A DNA stretch of 10,208 bases, from the NCBI GenBank assembly GCA_030432455.1, contig JAUIHC010000077.1, positions 1 through 10,208 of the forward strand, given 5' to 3'. Origin of the DNA: Phycisphaerae bacterium (GTDB lineage: Bacteria; Planctomycetota; Phycisphaerae; Phycisphaerales; SM1A02). The notes under the pieces were generated by a model. That model saw only the letters and a program-made list of their open reading frames with translations. It did not search any database and had not been told where the DNA came from. How positions within the stretch are numbered: the first letter of the stretch is position 1; every line of letters starts with the position of its first letter. The translations under genes and the position numbers were made by a program. Shown piece after piece: positions 5,249 through 10,208 of this stretch.

Positions 5249-6325
5249 ATGACCGCGAACGGACGCCCCCACGATCTCCTCGTCCCCACCCCCGAGGGCC
5301 TGCACTGCCCCGCGGGCGGCTTCCACGTCGATCCGTGGCGACCGGTGGAGCGCGCGATCCTCACGCACGGCCACGCCGACCACGCCCGCCCCGGCCATCG
5401 TCTCGTGCTCACCGCGGATCGCGGCGTGCCGATCCTCAGGCACCGCATCGGACGGCCCGGCACCACGATCGAGGGGATCGCATACGGGGAGCGACGCCGA
5501 CTCGGCGACGCGATCGTCTCGCTCCATCCCGCCGGGCATGTGCTCGGCTCGGCCCAGATCCGGATCGAGGTCGGCGGCCGCGTCTGGGTGTTCAGCGGCG
5601 ACTACAGCCGGACACCGTCGCCGATCTGCGAATCGTTCGAGCCGGTTCCCTGCGACCGCTTCATCAGCGAGTGCACCTTCGGGCTGCCGGTCTATCGCTG
5701 GCCGGATCCCGCGGAGGTCGAGGCGGATCTTCGACGCGTGGTGCGGGAGACGATCGCGAGCGGACGACACGTCCTGATCGGGGCGTACGCGCTCGGCAAG
5801 GCGCAGCGGCTGCTCATGGCCCTGGTCGAGGACGGCGAGCCGATGGCGCCGATCCTCTGCCACGGCGCGGTGACCGCGATGAACGAGGCCCACCGCGCCG
5901 TCGGCGTGCCGCTGCCGCCGACCGCACCCGCCGACCGGACCACGCGAGCGTCGCTGGATGCACCCGCGGTCGTGATCGCCCCGCCCTCCGCCCTCGCCGG
6001 GCCGTGGCGGCGTGCATTCAACCCCTGCGTGACCGTCGCCGCGAGCGGCTGGATGGCCCACCGCGCCTCGCGGCGCCGCACGCCGGTGGACGTCCCGCTG
6101 GTCCTGAGCGACCACGTGGACTGGCCGGGACTGCTCCGGACCGTCGAAGAGACCGGGTGCTCGGAGGTCGGCCTCACCCACGGCGTCGTCGAGTCGGGCG
6201 TCCGCTGGTTCCGCGAGCGAGGTCTGCACGCGGTCGCCTACGACACCCGGTTCACCGGAAGCGGCGACGAGTCGGAGCCGACCGGGGCCGACGCGTCGTC
6301 CGAGCCGGAGGCGCCCGAGTCATGA
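5249..6325 (+). CDS. Ligase-associated DNA exonuclease (metallo-beta-lactamase/beta-CASP fold)
   Basis: This 358-residue protein belongs to the ligase-associated exonuclease family of metallo-beta-lactamase nucleases, relatives of the SNM1/Artemis group. It is predicted to trim DNA ends in the cytoplasm before ligation. Metal-binding motifs are H40-G-H42-A-D44-H45, H97 in HPAGHVLGSAQ, D118 in SGDYS and H289 in LSDHVDWPGLL. Family blocks TPEGLHCPAGGFHVDPW (14-30), ECTFGLPVYRW (141-151) and YALGKAQRLL (180-189) are well kept, and THG sits at 310-312. About 20 acidic residues at the C terminus lie outside the domain. ATG at 5249 is supported by N-terminal similarity; the ribosome site is weak. 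Its TGA overlaps the ligase start as ATGA, so the two are translationally coupled. In many bacteria this pair also travels with an Lhr-type helicase, which is absent here. Confidence 0.93.
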   Translation: MTANGRPHDLLVPTPEGLHCPAGGFHVDPWRPVERAILTHGHADHARPGHRLVLTADRGVPILRHRIGRPGTTIEGIAYGERRRLGDAIVSLHPAGHVLGSAQIRIEVGGRVWVFSGDYSRTPSPICESFEPVPCDRFISECTFGLPVYRWPDPAEVEADLRRVVRETIASGRHVLIGAYALGKAQRLLMALVEDGEPMAPILCHGAVTAMNEAHRAVGVPLPPTAPADRTTRASLDAPAVVIAPPSALAGPWRRAFNPCVTVAASGWMAHRASRRRTPVDVPLVLSDHVDWPGLLRTVEETGCSEVGLTHGVVESGVRWFRERGLHAVAYDTRFTGSGDESEPTGADASSEPEAPES

Positions 6326-8013
6326 GATGCTTCACCCGGCTGGTGATCGAGCTCGCCCGGACCCGGCGGACGTCGGAGCGGATCGATCGTCTCGAGACCT
6401 ATCTCCGCGCGGCCCCGCCCGTGGACATCGCCCATGTGCTGGATCTCCTGGTCGGACGACGGCGGCCACGACGCGTGCCCACCGGGCGACTGCGGTCATG
6501 GCTCGCGGAGGCGATCGATCTTCCCGAATGGATGGTGGCGGCGTGTCACGAGCATGTCGGCGACCTCGCGGAGACGCTGGCGATCCTCGCCGAGGAGCTC
6601 GATCCCGATCCGCATGCGGCCGGGGAGCCGTCACTCGACGAGGTCATGCAGCGGTACGTGCTCGCCCCGGATCTCCAGATCGAGCGCACCGCTCGTCCCA
6701 GACTGCTCGAAGGATGGCGCCGCTTCGACCGTGACGAACGGTTCGTGCTGCACAAGCTGCTCGGCGGCGGGTTCCGGATGGGGGTCGGACGCGGACTGGT
6801 GGTCGAGGCCCTCGCCCGCGTCGCCGGCGTCGAGACCGCGGTCATGGCCCATCGGCTTGCCGGCGCCCCGCGACTCGACGCGGCGCGGGTCGAACGGCTG
6901 CTCGCCGGCGAGGACGACACCGACGACGCGGGACGCCCCTACCCGCCCTCGCTCGCGTCTCCGATCGAGACCGTGCTCCCGCCCGAGAGTTCCGCCAACG
7001 ACGCCATGGCGGTGGCCACCGCGCTCGGACCGATCGACGAGTGGCAGGTCGAGCCGAAATGGGACGGCATCCGCGGTCAGCTCGTGCGACGCGGTACGAC
7101 GGTCTCGCTCTGGAGCCGCCATGACGAGCCGATCGATCGGAGCTTCCCCGAGATCGTCGGCAGTGCCGCCGGGCTCGCGCACGACGCGGTGCTCGACGGC
7201 GAAGTCATCGCGGTCGACGGGGCGGACCCCCGACCGTTTGCGGAACTCCAGCGGCGGCTCGGCGTGCACCGGGTCGAACCGCTGCTGTTCGGAGGGACGC
7301 CGGTCGCCTTCATCGCATTCGATCTGCTGGAAGCGGATGGCGTGGACCTGCGTTCCGAGCCGCTGGTCGAGCGACGACGCCGTCTGGAGACGCTTCTGCG
7401 CGATCGGGATCCGCTCGATCCGATCCGTCTCGGGCCGATCGCCGAGGTCGGCGACTGGTCCGCAGCCGCCGCGATCCGGGCGGAGAGCCGGGCCCGTCGG
7501 ATCGAGGGACTGGTCGTCAAGCGGCGGTCCAGTCCGTACCGAGGCGGTCGGATCCGCGGCGACTGGTGGAAGTGGAAGATCGATCCGTTCACCGCGGACC
7601 TCGTGATGACGGCGGCGCGGCTCGGACACGGTCGGCGGGGCGGGCTCTACGCCGACTACACGCTGGCGGCGTGGACGGGCGGCGCGTCGGCGAGCGAGCC
7701 TCGCCGACTCGTCACCGTCGCGAGCGCGTATTCCGGTCTGGAGGATCGGGAGATCGCGACCCTCGATGCGTGGATCCGTCGCGCGACGACCGGGCGGCGC
7801 GGTCCGGTCCGGCTGGTCGAGCCGTCGGTGGTCATGGAGATCGCCTTCGAGGCGGTGCGGGCGAGCGATCGCCATCGCGGCGGCATCGCCCTGCGGTTTC
7901 CACGGATCGTGCGGATCCGAGCGGACAAGCGGGCGGAGGAGGCCGACGAGGTGGAGACGATCGCGGCGTTGATCGACCCCGCGTCGGTGGCGGACCGAAC
8001 CGGTCGTCGGTAG
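6322..8013 (+). CDS. ATP-dependent DNA ligase, bacterial exonuclease-associated type
   Basis: This 563-residue enzyme seals DNA nicks using ATP. An N-terminal helical DNA-binding domain (about 1-200) includes HKLLGGGFRMGVGRGLVVEAL (144-164). The nucleotidyltransferase domain follows, with the adenylated lysine K246 in EPKWDGIRGQ. Other core motifs are DGE (292-294), FIAFDLLEADG (330-340), EGLVVKR (395-401) and WWKWKIDP (415-422, K417 and K419). A C-terminal OB-fold domain ends with FPRIVRIRADKRAEEAD. All catalytic residues I can identify are present. No Ku or polymerase/phosphoesterase domain is fused, which separates it from LigD. The ATG sits on the exonuclease stop (ATGA). The same frame stays open far upstream to 4900, but that stretch overlaps other genes and has no domain. 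It probably acts in end repair alongside the housekeeping NAD-dependent LigA; the LigA part is general knowledge, not seen here. Confidence 0.95.
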   Translation: MRCFTRLVIELARTRRTSERIDRLETYLRAAPPVDIAHVLDLLVGRRRPRRVPTGRLRSWLAEAIDLPEWMVAACHEHVGDLAETLAILAEELDPDPHAAGEPSLDEVMQRYVLAPDLQIERTARPRLLEGWRRFDRDERFVLHKLLGGGFRMGVGRGLVVEALARVAGVETAVMAHRLAGAPRLDAARVERLLAGEDDTDDAGRPYPPSLASPIETVLPPESSANDAMAVATALGPIDEWQVEPKWDGIRGQLVRRGTTVSLWSRHDEPIDRSFPEIVGSAAGLAHDAVLDGEVIAVDGADPRPFAELQRRLGVHRVEPLLFGGTPVAFIAFDLLEADGVDLRSEPLVERRRRLETLLRDRDPLDPIRLGPIAEVGDWSAAAAIRAESRARRIEGLVVKRRSSPYRGGRIRGDWWKWKIDPFTADLVMTAARLGHGRRGGLYADYTLAAWTGGASASEPRRLVTVASAYSGLEDREIATLDAWIRRATTGRRGPVRLVEPSVVMEIAFEAVRASDRHRGGIALRFPRIVRIRADKRAEEADEVETIAALIDPASVADRTGRR

Positions 8014-8032
8014 CCTCGATCCCGGCGATTCC

Positions 8033-8037
8033 AGGAG
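8033..8037 (+). promoter_or_regulatory. Ribosome binding site of the GYF_2 gene
   Basis: AGGAG lies 6 bases before ATG 8044, the best ribosome site in the window. The gene starts 30 bp after the ligase stop, so it may be read from the same transcript while being translated independently. Confidence 0.65.
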
Positions 8038-8043
8038 CCTCCC

Positions 8044-9093
8044 ATGCGGTACGTCGTGCGAAGCGTCGATGGCGGCGAGTACGGGCCGTTCACCAGCGAC
8101 GACCTCCGGCAACTGGTCCGTGAGCAGCGGCTCGGACCGGGCGACTTCGTCCGCCGCGAGGAGGGCCGCACCTGGAGTCCGTTCGAGAAGATCGCCGGAC
8201 TCGCGGAGCTGGTCGGCGGCGACGACGAGCCGGGTGAACGCGACGACGCGGATCCGACCGTCTCCGGACCGACGCCATCCACCCGACCCGTCGCCCCGAC
8301 GGAATCACGGCGTCCGCGACTCGACCCCTCGCCGGAGCACCTGTCGCCGACCGACACCGAGCGGCCGCCGGGAACCGGGTTCCAGATCGGGATCGACCTC
8401 GACTCGATCCTCCCCGACCCGACCCCGCCGCCCTCCGACCCGCCGCCGGTCGAGCAGGCTCCGCCCCCTCGCACCGGCTCCACGGTTCCCGTCGATCCGG
8501 CCCGTTCGACGAATCCGTTCGTCGCGGCGGGGTTGCCGGTCGCGCTCCTGCCGGACGAGGAGATCGGGTTCGTGCTGGTGCAGTCCTTCGCGGACGCGGC
8601 GCGAGCCTCGCTGATCGGCGCGGTGCTCGGCCATCGAGGCCGGCTCGTGTGCACGAACCGACGAGCCGTGACGATCGTGCCCGGCTTCGGTCGCTCGTCC
8701 ATGACGATCGTCTGGCTCGATCGGATCACGGCCGCCGGCGTGCGGTCGCGGACGAGCCTCGGGCGGATGATCCTCGGCGTCTTGTGCCTGCTCTACGCCG
8801 CCTACGCGCTGGTCGGCTCGCTCGCGGTGGGCGCCGCGATGAGCGCGATCGGCGGCGGGCTGAACGGAGCGAGCGGGATCGCCACCGCGCTCGGCACCGG
8901 GCTCGCCGCGTTCGCCGGTCTGCTCGGCGTCGCCGTCGTCCTGACCGCCCGCGCCCGGACCGTGATGATCGGGGACACCGGCGACGGCATCGTGTTCCCC
9001 TGCGCCGCCGCGTCCCCCTGGCATCTGGCGCGGATCGACGACGGACGCATGCAGTCGGTCGGCCTGCCGACGCCATCGACGCCGACCTCCTGA
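8044..9093 (+). CDS. GYF_2 domain membrane protein with a PH-like C-terminal region
   Basis: This 349-residue protein opens with a GYF_2-type domain (about 1-57): YVVRSVDGGEYGPFTSDDL, LGPGDFVRREEGRTWSP. Such domains are thought to bind proline-rich peptides. A disordered Pro/Asp/Thr-rich stretch (58-155) follows, which could itself be a ligand. About 165-235 resemble a bacterial PH-like domain, with RLVCTNRRAVTIVPGFGRSSMT and WLDRITAAGV. Two membrane helices lie near 242-264 and 280-301, and the last 48 residues (TVMIGDTGDGIVFP...) look like the remaining PH strands. The helices would then sit inside the PH domain, as seen in some bacterial membrane PH proteins. The role is unknown; a scaffold at the inner membrane is plausible. 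Its TGA is 1 bp from the stop of the opposing gene. Confidence 0.82.
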   Translation: MRYVVRSVDGGEYGPFTSDDLRQLVREQRLGPGDFVRREEGRTWSPFEKIAGLAELVGGDDEPGERDDADPTVSGPTPSTRPVAPTESRRPRLDPSPEHLSPTDTERPPGTGFQIGIDLDSILPDPTPPPSDPPPVEQAPPPRTGSTVPVDPARSTNPFVAAGLPVALLPDEEIGFVLVQSFADAARASLIGAVLGHRGRLVCTNRRAVTIVPGFGRSSMTIVWLDRITAAGVRSRTSLGRMILGVLCLLYAAYALVGSLAVGAAMSAIGGGLNGASGIATALGTGLAAFAGLLGVAVVLTARARTVMIGDTGDGIVFPCAAASPWHLARIDDGRMQSVGLPTPSTPTS

Positions 9094-9097
9094 GTCA
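9091..9097. other. Palindromic tail-to-tail stop codons (TGAGTCA)
   Basis: TGA at 9091-9093 ends the GYF_2 gene and TCA at 9095-9097 is the TGA of the opposing gene. They share a single spacer base. There is no room for a terminator between the genes, so each transcript must run antisense into the other or end inside it. Confidence 0.85.
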
Positions 9098-10208
9098 GAC
9101 CTCGAACTCGCCGCCGGTCACCGGCGCCGAGGGATCGGTGCTCGACTCCTCGATGCGATCCTGCTCGAGGATCTCCGCCCCGGTCAGCCGCCAGCCCGCC
9201 GGTTCCTCGGCGACCGACCAGAGCGCCAGATACTCGTTGGTGCGGGAGTGGGCGTGACCCCAGTGGCTCACCACCCCCTCGACCTGCCACCGACACTCGA
9301 CCGTGAACACCGGGCGTTCCAGGCCGTCGGCGCCGACCGCGACGCCGATCTCGCCGATCGCGATCGACACCGGCCGGACCTCCTTCACCCGGGCGACCGC
9401 CCCCCCCTCCTCCTGCATCACGAGTCCGCTGAAGATCGTGCGGTAGAGCGTGTCGAGAAACTCGCCGTCGGCACTTCGGGCGAGGGCGTCGTAGATGTCG
9501 CCCTCCTCGACGAAGTCGAACGCCCGATAGACATTCGCGTGCAGCGGCCGGAAGATCGCCTCGGCCTCGTCGGCGTCGGGCAGCGACGGACCGCCACCCA
9601 GCATGATCGATCCGAAGCCCGTCAGGAAGCAGGCGACCGCACCGACGATGAACGGGAACTCGATGATGGCGGCGAAGAGGATGGGCCGCGGGCTGCCGGT
9701 GCTCCGCGCCGCGATCGCCCCGAGCACGACCGGGGTCGAGCCGAGAAGAAGCAGCAGCACGGCCAGGGCCGGGAACGGCGATCCCTCGTCGATGACCGGG
9801 GCCGGGACCTCCAGCAGCCGACTCTCCAGATCGCCACCGGTGGCATGCCAGGTGTATCCACGCTCGATCGCGTTGAAGTCGATGGGGATCCGAACCCCTT
9901 CGGCGTCGAGCTCGGCGGCGATCGCGAGCGGCGGCGGATCCTCGAGATCCACGAGGATGTTCGGCGGATAGGTGTCCCACTCGATCGACACCGACGACGG
10001 CGGCGGATCGGTCACGGGATAGACGAGTTCGAATCGGATCTTGCGGAGCCCCCGCTCGCCGGAATAGGGGAACAGCGGAAGCAGCCGGAGATCGGGCTGG
10101 TTGATCTGCAGGTTCTCGAGGGTCGGGTGGACGCGGACCCCGTCGATGGTCACCGCGTTCGCATTCAGCACATGGTCCTCCAGCGTGGGCTGGAGACCGG
10201 ACCATTCC
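9095..10208 (-). CDS. Two-helix membrane protein of unknown function, 5' end outside the window
   Basis: The frame is open to the right edge. Upstream of a GTG at 10171 it reads EWSGLQPTLEDH without a break, so that GTG is probably an internal Val and the gene continues beyond the window. Numbering from 10171, residues 1-125 look like beta-rich extracytoplasmic domain, with DPPPSSVSIEWDTYPP and ERGYTWHATG. Hydrophobic helices lie at about 133-155 and 162-192. A C-terminal domain (200-340) carries IFRPLHANVYRAFDFVEEG, IYDALARSADGEFLDTLY, VECRWQVEGVVSHWGHAHSR and WRLTGAEILEQDR. The His/Trp-rich SHWGHAHSRTNEY block looks strongly conserved. I know similar hypothetical proteins in planctomycetes but no named function; an NTF2-like fold is only a guess. 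A run of eight G falls in codons for EEGGA (254-258). Confidence 0.8.
   Translation of the reverse strand, partial: EWSGLQPTLEDHVLNANAVTIDGVRVHPTLENLQINQPDLRLLPLFPYSGERGLRKIRFELVYPVTDPPPSSVSIEWDTYPPNILVDLEDPPPLAIAAELDAEGVRIPIDFNAIERGYTWHATGGDLESRLLEVPAPVIDEGSPFPALAVLLLLLGSTPVVLGAIAARSTGSPRPILFAAIIEFPFIVGAVACFLTGFGSIMLGGGPSLPDADEAEAIFRPLHANVYRAFDFVEEGDIYDALARSADGEFLDTLYRTIFSGLVMQEEGGAVARVKEVRPVSIAIGEIGVAVGADGLERPVFTVECRWQVEGVVSHWGHAHSRTNEYLALWSVAEEPAGWRLTGAEILEQDRIEESSTDPSAPVTGGEFEV

Noticed and set aside
3411..5252. Long plus-strand open frame opposite the cytochrome gene
   Set aside because: The Arg/Gly/Asp-rich product has no recognisable motif, while the opposite strand encodes clear heme, membrane and LRR parts.
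4900..6321. The ligase frame stays open about 1.4 kb upstream of its ATG
   Set aside because: The extension is antisense to the cytochrome gene and out of frame with the exonuclease. It is Arg/Pro-rich with no domain, as expected from stop-poor GC-rich DNA. The ATGA overlap at 6322 marks the real start.
8802..10205. Minus-strand open frame of 467 codons over the right end
   Set aside because: It overlaps the last membrane gene in another frame and the GYF_2 gene antisense, with an Arg/Ala/Gly-rich product. The frame ending at 9095 has helices and a conserved-looking domain.

Overview
The window is very GC-rich (about 70%) bacterial DNA with tightly packed genes. It most likely comes from a planctomycete, plausibly of the Phycisphaerae. 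The strongest sign is a protein that joins membrane helices, a planctomycete-type cytochrome c domain (CIECHG ... MPPKG) and leucine-rich repeats. A GYF_2-domain membrane protein and GGAG-type ribosome sites with few T-rich terminators fit this. No insertion sequence, phage gene, CRISPR array or rRNA is visible. Base composition looks even from end to end, so nothing points to recent transfer.

Layout, left to right. (1) Plus strand: the last codons of an upstream gene (possibly nuoB), then nuoC starting inside that gene's stop codon. After nuoC comes a saccharopine/lysine 6-dehydrogenase family enzyme, then a PD-(D/E)xK nuclease-like protein resembling MmcB, then a tRNA-Arg(TCT). The stop codon of the nuclease-like gene is made of tRNA nucleotides T8-A9-G10. 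(2) Minus strand, read right to left: a four-helix membrane/cytochrome c/LRR protein, a 124-bp gap rich in inverted repeats, and an exported DUF2202 ferritin-like protein. (3) Plus strand, diverging from the cytochrome gene: a metallo-beta-lactamase exonuclease and an ATP-dependent DNA ligase joined by an ATGA overlap, then a GYF_2/PH-like membrane protein. (4) Minus strand, entering from the right edge: a 5'-truncated gene for a two-helix membrane protein. Its stop lies 1 bp from the stop of the GYF_2 gene.

How the genes work together. The exonuclease and ligase form a known DNA-repair pair, here without the Lhr-type helicase that usually accompanies them, at least within the window. The MmcB-like protein may also act in DNA repair, but lies 2.5 kb away in another unit. 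The cytochrome and DUF2202 proteins could share a redox or metal role at the cell surface; this rests only on gene order. NuoC belongs to respiratory complex I, and nuoD does not follow it here.

I see no complete new multi-gene system. The points most worth a second look are the coding stop inside the tRNA, the MmcB-like nuclease with a long charged insertion, and the alternative hairpins between the cytochrome and DUF2202 genes.
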